64,000 nt of DNA from Paenibacillus alvei DSM 29 (GCF_000293805.1 NZ_AMBZ01000003.1:372001-436000), one strand, 5' to 3'. Numbered from the stretch's first letter, positions 1 to 8,464 are shown. The notes: generated by a model from the sequence alone, not told the origin. A program made the numbers and translations.

Positions 1-535
1 ATGGGTACGTGAACGAGTTGGCTCCGATGTTTATATTGGATTGCATGGTCAGTCCATGGGCGGAGGAACGGTGCTGATGTATGCGGGCATCAATAAGCAT
101 GCTAAGTTTATTATTGCGGACTGCCCGTATTCGGATATGGAAGACTTAATGAAGTACCAGATGAAGGAATTGAACCGTGTGCCGCATTTCCCTTTTATTG
201 CACTGCTGGAACGGCGCCTGAACCGACTTGCGAAGTTTTCGATGAAGCGGGTGAAGCCGATTCAGGAGGTTGCGGATAAACCAATCCCGCTATTATTAAT
301 TCACGGTGGCGAAGATACATTTGTTCCGACACGCATGAGTGAGCAGATCTATCGAGAGAAGTCAGTAGGAATGACAAAGCTGGTGATTATCGATAACGCT
401 GTACATGCGAATGCGTACCCTACAGCTCGGCAGCAGTACGAGGCTGCCGTGCATGACTTCCTACAGGCAGTATATAAGCACAACGGCGAGGGTGGAAATA
501 AGACCTGGGGAAATAACGCTGCGAATGGAGCATGA
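1..535 (+). CDS. alpha/beta hydrolase, 3' part only
   Basis: The reading frame enters from the left edge (frame beginning at base 2) and runs to TGA at 533-535. The visible part holds a serine-hydrolase nucleophile elbow, GQSMGG, near its start. An acid-containing segment GGEDTFVP follows, then a His in NAVHANAYP, so the Ser-Asp-His triad of an alpha/beta hydrolase appears complete. Between them lies a helical cap region (CPYSDMEDLMKYQ). No lid or lipase-specific motif identifies a substrate; relatives are annotated only as alpha/beta hydrolases or BAAT-like esterases. The N-terminus lies outside the window, so signal peptide and start cannot be judged. A strong terminator follows 60 bases downstream, so it is the last gene of its transcript. 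Confidence 0.85.
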   Translation, partial: WVRERVGSDVYIGLHGQSMGGGTVLMYAGINKHAKFIIADCPYSDMEDLMKYQMKELNRVPHFPFIALLERRLNRLAKFSMKRVKPIQEVADKPIPLLLIHGGEDTFVPTRMSEQIYREKSVGMTKLVIIDNAVHANAYPTARQQYEAAVHDFLQAVYKHNGEGGNKTWGNNAANGA

Positions 536-596
536 TGCTCTGCTATTTGGTACAGTTTCATGAGAAATATTAATACACTGCATTAGGACGATGACG

Positions 597-638
597 GAGA
601 AGAATGACTGCAGCATGCAGAAATTCTTCTCTTTTTTT
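597..638 (+). terminator. rho-independent terminator after the alpha/beta hydrolase
   Basis: A 9-bp stem (GAGAAGAAT at 597-605 with ATTCTTCTC at 623-631) is extended by an inner CTGCA/TGCAG stem and followed at once by seven T residues (632-638). Confidence 0.85.
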
Positions 639-1015
639 CAAACTCCTTGTTTCAGGACTGAAGCATGTTTTCTGAAAACGATGTCGAAACATTGAAAAAA
701 ATAACACTAGTAAGCATATAAATATAGTATAATATAGGCTACTACATGACAAAAAATAGCAGATTTTGTACTCCTCTCGGGATCACTCCATTCATAACTG
801 CAACACAAGTATTCACTCCGAACGAGATCATGTTGCCTATTTCATCATGCATCAATCAACCTAGACCTTTCTTACAGACACATCATGACAATAGTCAACG
901 TTTGAGAGGACGACATTCTATCTTTCTAATTCTGTTATCTCTCATTTCATAAGGGACTGTCTCCCTGTTCGTTACACACTTATGCAGCTAGTTCGAACAG
1001 GCGTATATTTCGCTA

Positions 1016-1085
1016 AGGGGGGATGCTTGCTGCCAAGATCATCGCAATTCAGATTGTTAACGTAATTAGGCATGAGGGGGGATGC
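1016..1085. repeat. direct repeat AGGGGGGATGC, two copies
   Basis: The 11-mer AGGGGGGATGC occurs at 1016-1026 and again at 1075-1085, 59 bases apart start to start, upstream of the transporter promoter. A spacing near 5.6 helical turns does not put the copies on the same DNA face. They could be a tandem regulatory site or a relic of duplication. Function unknown. Confidence 0.4.
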
Positions 1086-1138
1086 CGACTAGAAACAGAC
1101 AGAAAACAACATAATTCCAAAACAAACAATATTATTCG

Positions 1139-1167
1139 TTGCGATTCCACAATGATGGTGATAGTAT
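1139..1167 (+). promoter_or_regulatory. candidate sigma-A promoter for the sugar transporter/mtn operon
   Basis: TTGCGA (1139-1144) and TAGTAT (1162-1167) are separated by exactly 17 bases and lie 80 bases before the binding-protein start. Both hexamers are imperfect, so this is the best candidate seen rather than a proven promoter. Confidence 0.4.
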
Positions 1168-1248
1168 GAGATCAAATACAGGTAAAATAAACCAATTACG
1201 AGGCGCGTGGATTATCTAATTTATCCAAATTGTTGAGGAGTGTATTCG

Positions 1249-2367
1249 ATGAAACGAAGCATGTTCAAAGTACTTGTCCTTTCCTTAATGGCTGTAGCGC
1301 TTGTTGCAACTGGGTGCTCTACGGGAAGCAAATCTTCCTCAAGCAAGGCGGAGGTGGATAAGGGGGCGATTTCCGATCTTCCACAATCAATTAAAGAGAA
1401 AAATATAAAAATCATGGTGATTCGCAAAATCGGCGGTGACGACCATACTGCGCAATTTTTGGCAGGAGCGAAGCAGGAAGGCGAGTCAATGGGCTTTGTC
1501 GTAGATACGTTCTCTGCGAACAATGATTCTGCCAAGTTTCATGATGCGATTGCACAAGCAATGGACAAGAAGTATGACGGGGTTATTATTTCCCACGGTG
1601 ATGACGCTGCTACGATTGAAGATGTGAAAAAGTTGACAGAAAAGGGCATTCCGGTCGTTACATTCGATTCTGTTCCGGAAGTATCTTCTGTCAATGGCGT
1701 AACGATGACTTCTCAGGATGATGGACAATTAGCAACCTTAGCTCTCGATAGCATGAACAAACAGCTCAATGGAAAGGGGAATATTGTGTATTTGTGGGTT
1801 GACGGATTTCCTCCAATGGTAGCCCGCAACGGAATCTATCAGCAATTTTTGAAGGCTAATACCGGCATTAAGGAAGTAGAGCGCTTTGGCGTTGCTGCTT
1901 CAGATACATCGGTACAAACGCAAAATGCAGTCGCAGCGATGCTGACCAAGCATGGCAAGGGCGAAATTGATGCAATCTTTGCAACATGGGATGCGTTCGC
2001 GATCGGAGCTGCGCGGGCGTTGAAAGAAGCAGGTCGTGAAGAAATTAAAATTTATGGCATCGACGTCTCGAACGCAGACTTGCAATTGATGCAGGAGAAA
2101 GACAGCCCATGGAGCTCAACCGCTGCTGTTGATCCGAAGGTAATCGGCGCAGTTAACCTGCGTTTGCTGGCGAAGAAGATTGCTGGCGAAGATACACCTC
2201 CAAAGTATGATCTGAAGCCGACCTTGATTACTCAAGTACAACTGAACTCATTAGGCGATGGTGTCAACATGGAGAGCCTCAATAAGATTATTCCAGGCTG
2301 GGGCATGAGCACAGAATTCGAGGAAGACTGGATGAAGGCGCTCAAGAAGGCTCATAAGTCTCAATAA
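1249..2367 (+). CDS. sugar ABC transporter substrate-binding lipoprotein (RbsB-like, periplasmic-binding protein family 4)
   Basis: A 372-residue exported binding protein. The N-terminus has a basic start (MKRSMFK), a hydrophobic core and a lipobox ending VATGC, so it should be lipid-anchored outside the membrane. The body has the pattern of ribose/galactose-type binding proteins: an N-lobe beginning IKIMVIRKIGGDDHTAQ, the GVIISHGDD turn, TFDSVPE, and a C-lobe with FATWDAFAIGAARAL and IYGIDVSN. ATG 1249 is chosen over GTG 1240 because GAGGAG (1235-1240) lies 8 bases upstream of it. It heads an operon with an ABC ATPase, permease, MtnK and MtnA. From that context the ligand is inferred to be 5-methylthioribose or a 5-deoxypentose rather than ribose; the sequence alone does not prove this. 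Confidence 0.85.
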   Translation: MKRSMFKVLVLSLMAVALVATGCSTGSKSSSSKAEVDKGAISDLPQSIKEKNIKIMVIRKIGGDDHTAQFLAGAKQEGESMGFVVDTFSANNDSAKFHDAIAQAMDKKYDGVIISHGDDAATIEDVKKLTEKGIPVVTFDSVPEVSSVNGVTMTSQDDGQLATLALDSMNKQLNGKGNIVYLWVDGFPPMVARNGIYQQFLKANTGIKEVERFGVAASDTSVQTQNAVAAMLTKHGKGEIDAIFATWDAFAIGAARALKEAGREEIKIYGIDVSNADLQLMQEKDSPWSSTAAVDPKVIGAVNLRLLAKKIAGEDTPPKYDLKPTLITQVQLNSLGDGVNMESLNKIIPGWGMSTEFEEDWMKALKKAHKSQ

Positions 2368-2399
2368 CACGAGCTACATGTATACACAGTGACAGCGGA

Positions 2400-2449
2400 C
2401 AGGCAAGCGCCGGATTTAACAACCGGCCAGCACAAGCAGCGCTTGCCTG
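2400..2449. promoter_or_regulatory. intergenic mRNA hairpin between binding protein and ATPase genes
   Basis: A perfect 11-bp inverted repeat (CAGGCAAGCGC 2400-2410, GCGCTTGCCTG 2439-2449) has an internal CCGG/CCGG arm and no T-run. This is typical of processing or attenuation hairpins that raise binding-protein mRNA over the downstream transporter genes. Confidence 0.65.
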
Positions 2450-2473
2450 CTTACGGTGACAGGGGGCAGGGAG

Positions 2474-3989
2474 ATGGAGAAGACAAGCAAGATACTCCTG
2501 GAAATGAAGGATATCTCAATACAATTTCCCGGTGTACAAGCACTGAACAGGGTTCAATTCACGACAGAAACAGGGACTGCACATGCGCTGATCGGTGCTA
2601 ATGGAGCAGGGAAGTCAACCTTGATGAAGGCATTGTCGGGTGCTTACAGCCACTATACCGGCGAAATTCGGATGGATGGCGAGCTGGTGACGATTCGTTC
2701 GCCTCGCCATGCGAAGGATCTTGGCATTCAGATTGTATACCAGGAAGTTGATACAGCGCTTGTCCCCTATCTGACGGTAGGAGAGAACATTATGCTGGAT
2801 GAGATGGTTCACGCGATGGGATCGAAGCATTGGATGCGTTGGAATGCTATACATTCCGCAGCTGCTCAAATTTTGCGGAGGATGAACGTTCAGGTACCTA
2901 CCAAGAAGCTGATAAGTGAATTAACGCTGGCAGAAAAGCAAATGGTGCTCATTGCGCGGTCGATTTCGAAAAAATGCCGTTTTCTAATTTTGGACGAGCC
3001 GACGGCACCTCTGAGCCACGCAGAGACTGCGGAGCTGTTTCGCATCGTGCGCAATTTGAAGGCGGAAAATGTGGGGGTTATTTTTATCTCTCACCGCTTG
3101 CCGGAGTTGTTCGAAATTTGTGACGATATCACCATTATGAGGGACGGAAAGCTTGTTACGAAGATGCGGATTTCGGATACAAGTCCAAACGAAACCGTTG
3201 AGCTCATGCTGGGCAAAAAAGCTGGATGAGCAGTTTCCTGAACGGATCAGTTCCATTGGCGATATGCAGTTTGAGGTTCGCAATCTGTCAGATGCCTGTA
3301 AAATTGCAAATATTAATATGCACGTGTGCAAAGGCGAAATCGTGGGTATTGCCGGATTGGTTGGAGCGGGCAAGACGGAATTGTGCAAGGCCATGTTCGG
3401 GGCGTCGGACATTCGAGCAGGGCAGACCCTCCTTCATGAACGTGTGCTGAAAGTTCGCAATTCCTATGATGCGGTAAAGGCTGGTCTGGCACTTGTGCCG
3501 GAAGAGCGGCGCAAGGAAGGAATATTAATATTTGAGTCGGTCGTAAATAATCTCACCGCTGTGAATCTATCGAAGTTTTGCAGGTGGGGGTCTTTTCTGC
3601 AATTCCGCAAAGAGAGAGAAGAAGCTGAAAGATTGATCGGGGAACTGGACATAAAGACTCCTAACGAGCAGACAAAGGTGCAACATTTATCTGGGGGCAA
3701 TCAGCAGAAGGTGGCGATCGGCAAGTGGCTATTGGCTGATGCGGAAGTGTACATATTCGATGAGCCTACGAAGGGTGTGGACGTTGGGGCAAAGAAGGAC
3801 ATCTTCGAACTCATTTCGAGGCTGGCAGAACAAGGGAAGAGTGTAATCTACGCCTCCTGTGAATTGTCGGAAATCGTGGGGATTACGGATCGTGTGTACG
3901 TATTGTACGACGGGCATATCGTGAAGGAGCTGCACACGAACGATACGAATGAAGAAGAATTATTGTTCTATTCAACAGGAGGGAAATAG
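2474..3989 (+). pseudogene. sugar ABC transporter ATP-binding protein (RbsA-like), split by a +1 frameshift in an A6 tract
   Basis: Two adjacent open frames together make one RbsA/MglA-type tandem ATPase of about 510 residues. Part one (2474-3229) has Walker A GANGAGKST and Walker B FLILDEPTA, with a LTLAEKQ signature. Part two (in frame from 3219) has the degenerate second Walker A GLVGAGKTE, LSGGNQQK and Walker B EVYIFDEPTKG. The frame breaks in AAAAAA at 3215-3220: the first frame reads GKKAG then stops, while a five-A version would read GKKLDEQFPE, the normal family linker. ATG 2474 follows AGGGGG by 7 bases. The flanking operon is intact, so an extra A from sequencing, transcriptional slippage or a true recent mutation are all possible. 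The protein would power the importer whose permease follows 2 bases later. Confidence 0.85.
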
Positions 3990-3991
3990 GC

Positions 3992-4993
3992 ATGAGTATA
4001 ATTCGTCGTAGTCAAGCTCCAAGTAGAGCGCCCAAATCGTTTGACTTTTTCGATTTCCTATATAAATACGGTACGATTATTACCATTCTGCTATTAATTG
4101 CGGTTTTTGGTTCGCTGTCAGACAGTTTTTTGTTGCCGTCCAATATTATTAATATTTTGCGCTCGATTTCTATCGTTACGATTATTTCGATCGGGATTAC
4201 GATTTCGTTAGCAGTTGGCGGCTTCGATCTATCGGTCGGTTCCGTCGCTTCGCTTGCGAATGCGATAGTCATTTCTATGTTTGTCTGGCATTCACAAAAC
4301 TCCTTAGTCGCCATTCTGGCAGCAATTGCAGTGTGTCTGGTTGCAGGTGTGGTGAACTCTTTTATGATTGTGAAGGTCAAAATTCCCGACATGCTCATGA
4401 CACTTGCGACAATGTTCATTATTCAAGGGTTAGCGCTTACGTATACAAGAGGCGCTACTGTCTCGCAAAACATGGTCATGCCAGACGGGTCATTTGCAAC
4501 CGGTAAAATAAGCGCGCTATTTTCTAAGATTGGACAAGTTCCTTGGATTATTATCATCATGCTCATCGTTGTGATAATTGTTCATGTGTTCCTGAATTAT
4601 ACGAAGCACGGCAGATATATGTACGTTATTGGCGGGAATATGGAGGCTGCCAAGCTGTCCGGTATTGCGGTTAATAAATATCGGGTGATAGCTTATTTGA
4701 TGTCTGCCGGTTTTGCAGCTATCGGCGGCATCATTCTTGCTTCTCGTGTCATGACAGCAGAAGTTAATGCAGGGGCTCCATATTTGATGGATGCTGTTGC
4801 GGCTGCCTTCATCGGCTTTTCCGTAGCGGGAGCAGGGAAGCCGAATGCATTTGGTACGTTTGTTGGAGCGATTCTCATTGGTATCCTGCAGAATGGTCTA
4901 GTCATGATGTCTGTTCCTTACTACGCGATGGACATTGTGAAGGGAACGGTTCTTGCATTCGCGTTGGCTTTAACGTATTACAAGAAAAAATGA
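3992..4993 (+). CDS. sugar ABC transporter permease (RbsC-like)
   Basis: A 333-residue, strongly hydrophobic protein with about eight to ten membrane segments and the branched-chain/ribose permease signature (GGFDLSVGSVASLANAIV near residues 70-88, GGNMEAAKLSGIAVNKYR in the loop that contacts the ATPase). It starts 2 bases after the ATPase stop, with GAGGG upstream of ATG 3992, and is followed 21 bases later by mtnK, so it belongs to the same transcript. It forms the membrane channel of the importer formed with the lipoprotein at 1249 and the split ATPase. Family membership is clear; the transported sugar is inferred from the mtn genes. Confidence 0.9.
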   Translation: MSIIRRSQAPSRAPKSFDFFDFLYKYGTIITILLLIAVFGSLSDSFLLPSNIINILRSISIVTIISIGITISLAVGGFDLSVGSVASLANAIVISMFVWHSQNSLVAILAAIAVCLVAGVVNSFMIVKVKIPDMLMTLATMFIIQGLALTYTRGATVSQNMVMPDGSFATGKISALFSKIGQVPWIIIIMLIVVIIVHVFLNYTKHGRYMYVIGGNMEAAKLSGIAVNKYRVIAYLMSAGFAAIGGIILASRVMTAEVNAGAPYLMDAVAAAFIGFSVAGAGKPNAFGTFVGAILIGILQNGLVMMSVPYYAMDIVKGTVLAFALALTYYKKK

Positions 4994-5014
4994 CGCTTCA
5001 GGAGGGAAAGGAAT

Positions 5015-6238
5015 ATGAAATATTCGACGTACTTTACAATGAAAGAAGCAGATGTAATCGACTATACGTTAACGAAGCTGAATGTATTTCCTGAACATGC
5101 GAACTTAACCTGCACGGAGATTGGCGACGGCAACTTGAACTATGTGTTCCGGCTCGTAGATGAGGAGTCGCAGCGCTCTATTATTATTAAGCAAGCAGGT
5201 CCTGTTGCTCGTATATCTGATGAATTCAAGGTATCTCCTGACCGCAATCGAATCGAAAGCGAGATATTGAAGATTCACAACGAGCTGGCACCAGGGCTCG
5301 TTCCTGAGGTATATCACTATGACCCGATTATGAATTGCTGTGTGATGGAGGATTTGTCCGATCATGTGATTATGCGTACGGCATTATTAGACCGGCAGCA
5401 ATTCCCGCTGTTTGTCGACCATATCACGACATTTATGGCGAACACACTGCTGCTTACTTCTGATGTGGTTATGAATCATAAGGAGAAGAAGGAGCGGGTT
5501 AAGGCTTTCATTAATCCCGACTTATGCGAGATTACGGAAGACCTAGTTTATACGGAACCGTTTTATGATTGTGCGCGGAACGATGTTTATGAACCGATTC
5601 GCGCATTTGCGTCTGAGCATCTATGGTCAGATAAAGCGCTGTTGCTGGAAACTGCGAAAATGAAGTATGAATTCATGACGCATGCACAGTCTCTCATCCA
5701 TGGTGATTTACATACAGGTTCAATCTTCGTCAAGCAGGATTCGACGAAAGTAATCGATCCTGAGTTTGCTTTCTATGGGCCGGCAGGCTATGACGTAGGG
5801 AACGTTGTGGCGAATCTTATTTTTGCCTATGTGAATGCTGAGTGTACGATGGAATCAGGTGATTTGAAGGAGAAGCACAAGGAATGGCTCGCTGATACCA
5901 TTCAGGAGATCGTTGACCGGTTCCAGTTCAAATTTTTGGCACTGTGGTCCACCTCTGTTCGAGATAAGACGGCTGCGTATCCAGGCTTCGATCGCTACTA
6001 TCTCGATTCGATAATGCAGGATGCAGCGGGTGTCGCAGGCTTGGAATTGTGCCGGCGAACGCTTGGTATCGCTCATGTAAAGGACATTGCAGCAATCGCA
6101 GATGCTGCTGCAAGAGAACGTGCTGAACGGATGTGTCTCATGATGGGCAAGCGACTGATTATGGAGCGTTCTGATATGATAAAGGGCAGTGATTATTTCC
6201 GTATTATCAGTTCAAGCAGTGAAATGTACAGCCGCTAG
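5015..6238 (+). CDS. mtnK: S-methyl-5-thioribose kinase MtnK
   Basis: A 407-residue enzyme of the usual MtnK length. It phosphorylates 5-methylthioribose at C1 with ATP, the first step of methionine salvage after nucleosidase action; homologues also accept 5-deoxyribose. It has the APH-like kinase fold with the family motif HGDLHTGSIFV near residue 229 (catalytic Asp) and the metal-binding segment IDPEFAFYGPAGYDVGN near 248. GGAGGGAAAGG directly precedes ATG 5015. It sits between the sugar permease and mtnA, 20 bases before the latter, so kinase and isomerase are co-expressed with an importer. This context suggests use of imported thioribose or deoxyribose rather than only internal recycling. 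Confidence 0.93.
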   Translation: MKYSTYFTMKEADVIDYTLTKLNVFPEHANLTCTEIGDGNLNYVFRLVDEESQRSIIIKQAGPVARISDEFKVSPDRNRIESEILKIHNELAPGLVPEVYHYDPIMNCCVMEDLSDHVIMRTALLDRQQFPLFVDHITTFMANTLLLTSDVVMNHKEKKERVKAFINPDLCEITEDLVYTEPFYDCARNDVYEPIRAFASEHLWSDKALLLETAKMKYEFMTHAQSLIHGDLHTGSIFVKQDSTKVIDPEFAFYGPAGYDVGNVVANLIFAYVNAECTMESGDLKEKHKEWLADTIQEIVDRFQFKFLALWSTSVRDKTAAYPGFDRYYLDSIMQDAAGVAGLELCRRTLGIAHVKDIAAIADAAARERAERMCLMMGKRLIMERSDMIKGSDYFRIISSSSEMYSR

Positions 6239-6258
6239 AAGAAGGGGAGGGTGGAAGG

Positions 6259-7359
6259 ATGAGTCAAGTTAACAGCAGCAATACAGTCAGCACTATGTCA
6301 TCGGTTCGATTAGAGGATGAGAAGGATACGCTGGTTATTCTGGATCAGACACGTCTTCCGAACGAGACCGTATATCTCGAGCTTCAGAAGCTAGAAGATA
6401 TATGGGACGCTATTTATCACCTCAAGGTGCGCGGTGCGCCTGCAATTGGCATTGCAGCGGCATTTGGAGTGTATCTGGCTGTGAAGGGTTCCCCTGCCGA
6501 TACGTATGAGGCATTTGCCGCAGAATTTAACAAGGCGAAGCAGTACTTGGGTTCGTCGCGCCCGACGGCAGTGAATTTATTCTGGGCTTTGGATCGTATG
6601 AAAGCGAGGCTGGAGCGTGAACAAGGACACTCCGTTGCAGCGATTAAGGAAGCATTAAGGAAGGAAGCAGAGGCGATTCGAGCCGAAGACGAGCAAGTAT
6701 GCGAGAGCATCGGGCGCCATGCGCTGTCACTGCTGCAGCCGAATTGGGGGATCTTGACGCATTGTAATGCGGGCGCTATCGCGACAGCGAAGTATGGAAC
6801 TGCGCTTGCTCCTATTCATCTAGGGCAAGAGCAAGGCTATCAATTCAAGGTATATGCGGATGAGACACGGCCACTGCTGCAGGGCGCTCGATTGACAGCT
6901 TGGGAGTTAAAGGAAGCCGGCGTCGATGTGACCTTAATTTGCGATAACATGGCATCCATTGTCATGAAGGAAGGCAAAATACAAGCCGTGCTGGTTGGTT
7001 GCGACCGTGTGGCGGCGAACGGTGATGCAGCAAATAAAATTGGCACCTCAGGAGTTGCTATCCTTGCCAAGCATTATGGTATTCCGTTCTATGTATGCGC
7101 GCCGCTGTCTACGATAGATTTAGAATGCAAAACCGGGGATGACATCCGTATTGAGCTGCGGCCGGATAGTGAAGTGACAAGCAAGTGGTATGAACAGCCG
7201 ATGGCTCCAGAAGGTGTGAGTGTGTACAACCCGAGCTTTGACGTCACGGATCACACGCTAATTACGGCAATCGTGACGCAGCATGGGATTGCGTATCCCC
7301 CATTTGCAGAATCGCTGCCTGACATGTTCCGCAAGGAATCTATTGCAAAGCAGGGGTAG
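6259..7359 (+). CDS. mtnA: S-methyl-5-thioribose-1-phosphate isomerase MtnA
   Basis: A 366-residue member of the eIF2B-like isomerase family. It converts methylthioribose-1-phosphate (or 5-deoxyribose-1-phosphate) to the ribulose-1-phosphate. The expected features are present: KVRGAPAIGIAAAFG (residues 56-70), the catalytic Cys169 in THCNAGAIATAKYGT and the catalytic Asp249 in VGCDRVAANGDAANKIGTS. GGGGAGG lies a few bases before ATG 6259. No mtnB, mtnW/X or mtnD follows. Instead a fuculose-type aldolase lies just beyond a convergent DeoR regulator, which points to a shunt that cleaves the product instead of recycling it to methionine. Confidence 0.94.
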   Translation: MSQVNSSNTVSTMSSVRLEDEKDTLVILDQTRLPNETVYLELQKLEDIWDAIYHLKVRGAPAIGIAAAFGVYLAVKGSPADTYEAFAAEFNKAKQYLGSSRPTAVNLFWALDRMKARLEREQGHSVAAIKEALRKEAEAIRAEDEQVCESIGRHALSLLQPNWGILTHCNAGAIATAKYGTALAPIHLGQEQGYQFKVYADETRPLLQGARLTAWELKEAGVDVTLICDNMASIVMKEGKIQAVLVGCDRVAANGDAANKIGTSGVAILAKHYGIPFYVCAPLSTIDLECKTGDDIRIELRPDSEVTSKWYEQPMAPEGVSVYNPSFDVTDHTLITAIVTQHGIAYPPFAESLPDMFRKESIAKQG

Positions 7360-7408
7360 ATTGATTAATGGAAGAAATGCGATACGATCATTATCTATAA
7401 ATAAGAGA

Positions 7409-7468
7409 AATCCCCCAATAGCAACTTCTAGATAGAGATGCGACGAGTTGCTGTTGGGGGATTATTTT
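7409..7468. terminator. bidirectional terminator between mtnA and the DeoR gene
   Basis: A 17-bp near-perfect inverted repeat (7409-7425 AATCCCCCAATAGCAAC; 7447-7463) is flanked by T-rich sequence on the right and A-rich sequence on the left, between two converging genes. Confidence 0.85.
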
Positions 7469-7484
7469 GATGTCTGTAATTCGA

Positions 7485-8210
7485 TTATTCGCATTCGTAA
7501 AGCGAAATTCCCTTCGTGTTGGCTGCTTCTCGCCAAGTATCGTCCAATCGTTGATCGGTCACAATCGTATGAATCCAATCCAAAGGGCAGATGCTTGCAA
7601 ATGAGGTTCGATCGAATTTGGTATAGTCAGCCGCTAAATATACCTTGTTCGCTCGTTCTGCAGCAATGCGTCGTACTTCAGCCTGCTGCTCGTTTGAATC
7701 CGTCAGCCCATGCTGAAGACTAATGGAACGGCAAGAAAGAAATGCCATGTCGAAGAAATAGCTCTTCATATTCAATTCTGCATTTCTGCCTAAGGCCGAC
7801 ATGGAGCCGGAAGATATTCCTCCGCCAATAATGACTAAATGCACACTAGGTTTATCCAACAATTCATTGATGATTTTGATTGAATTGGTGACGACAGTCA
7901 GACGTTGATCCTGAATCTGTTGTGCAAGGTATAGCGAGGTCGTGGAAGCGTCTAAAAAAATAGAGTCCCCGTTTGAAATGAACTGTACGCATTGCTCCGC
8001 TATGCGCTTCTTCCCATCGACATGAATATGCTCGCGCAATTGAATATTTATATCGTTTTGCACACCGTCTGGAATATATGCACCTCCGTAAGTGCGGGTG
8101 AGTATCCCTTCTTCCTCCAGCTGCTTCAGATCTCTTCGAATCGTTTCCTCTGTAACTTGAAAGAGTAAAGTGAGTTCTGCGACGGTTACGCTTTTCTTTT
8201 CCATAATCAT
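7485..8210 (-). CDS. DeoR-family transcriptional repressor of the salvage module
   Basis: The N-terminal HTH (VTVAELTLLFQVTEETIRRDLKQLEEEG) and the C-terminal phosphosugar-sensor domain (DSIFLDASTTSLYLA, VVTNSIKIINEL, VIIGGGISSGSMSALG) define a DeoR regulator. Such proteins lose DNA binding when they bind a phosphorylated sugar, here presumably a methylthio- or deoxyribulose phosphate. The start is uncertain. The first ATG (8210) lacks a Shine-Dalgarno site and leaves the HTH without its usual lead helix. In-frame sequence continues upstream (IAQHVANNQKNKIKD) to a stop, with only an ATT at 8255-8253 next to GCGGAGAG as a possible rare start. It is convergent with mtnA and divergent from the aldolase. 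Confidence 0.85.
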   Translation of the reverse strand: MIMEKKSVTVAELTLLFQVTEETIRRDLKQLEEEGILTRTYGGAYIPDGVQNDINIQLREHIHVDGKKRIAEQCVQFISNGDSIFLDASTTSLYLAQQIQDQRLTVVTNSIKIINELLDKPSVHLVIIGGGISSGSMSALGRNAELNMKSYFFDMAFLSCRSISLQHGLTDSNEQQAEVRRIAAERANKVYLAADYTKFDRTSFASICPLDWIHTIVTDQRLDDTWREAANTKGISLYECE

Positions 8211-8294
8211 GTCTTTAATTTTGTTTTTCTGGTTATTGGCAACATGTTGTGCAATCTCTCCGCTTTTTAATCGATTTTATCTTATTATATCATA

Positions 8295-8306
8295 TCCCGA
8301 TCGGGA
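8295..8306. promoter_or_regulatory. palindrome TCCCGATCGGGA, candidate DeoR operator
   Basis: A perfect 12-bp palindrome lies in the divergent region between the DeoR gene and the aldolase gene, about 50 bases upstream of the aldolase -35 box. Its position suits an operator for the adjacent repressor; binding is inferred. Confidence 0.4.
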
Positions 8307-8355
8307 ATTACGATTTTATGAACTGTAATAAAACAATATAAAGCAACATAATACA

Positions 8356-8384
8356 TTGACAAAACATGTGTAAAGTACGAAAAT
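8356..8384 (+). promoter_or_regulatory. candidate promoter for the class II aldolase gene
   Basis: A consensus -35 TTGACA (8356-8361) is followed after 17 bases by GAAAAT (8379-8384, four of six matches). It leaves a leader of about 75 bases before the aldolase start. Confidence 0.5.
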
Positions 8385-8402
8385 TTAAGTAGGTCGTGCT
8401 GA

Positions 8403-8460
8403 GGACTGAGATCGTCCAACACCTCTTCATAATATGGACACGAGCCTGATAACAGGAGGT
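8403..8460 (+). promoter_or_regulatory. aldolase leader with possible Shine-Dalgarno sequestration
   Basis: ACCTC (8421-8425) can pair with GAGGT (8456-8460) inside the ribosome binding site. Two small local stems also exist: GGAC/GTCC (8403-8406 with 8414-8417) and CCTG/CAGG (8445-8448 with 8453-8456). The pairings are short, so translational control is only a possibility. No known riboswitch family is recognised. Confidence 0.25.
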
Positions 8461-8464
8461 ACGA

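Larger units (their letters stand above)
639..1248. other. 610-bp intergenic region before the sugar transporter
   Basis: No convincing gene is seen. A 68-codon open frame at 746-952 has no ribosome binding site and an unremarkable composition. The region is AT-rich around 690-740 and carries two copies of an 11-mer (1016-1026 and 1075-1085) and a plausible promoter (1139-1167). I looked for an S-box (SAM-I) leader, which often precedes mtnK in Bacillota, and found none of its conserved blocks. Confidence 0.5.

Noticed and set aside
746..952. 68-codon open frame in the large intergenic gap
   Set aside because: No ribosome binding site, no family character, and composition unlike the neighbouring genes.
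639..1248. S-box (SAM-I) riboswitch before the mtn operon
   Set aside because: None of the conserved S-box blocks or a terminator/antiterminator pair could be found.
2389..2601. Open frame between binding protein and ATPase genes
   Set aside because: It runs through the hairpin and overlaps the true ATPase gene in another frame.
3215..3221. Programmed -1 frameshift at CAAAAAAG in the ATPase gene
   Set aside because: The downstream coding frame is +1 relative to the upstream one, so a -1 slip does not join them.
7448..7723. Plus-strand open frame over the DeoR gene
   Set aside because: Antisense to clear DeoR coding sequence and starts within the terminator.
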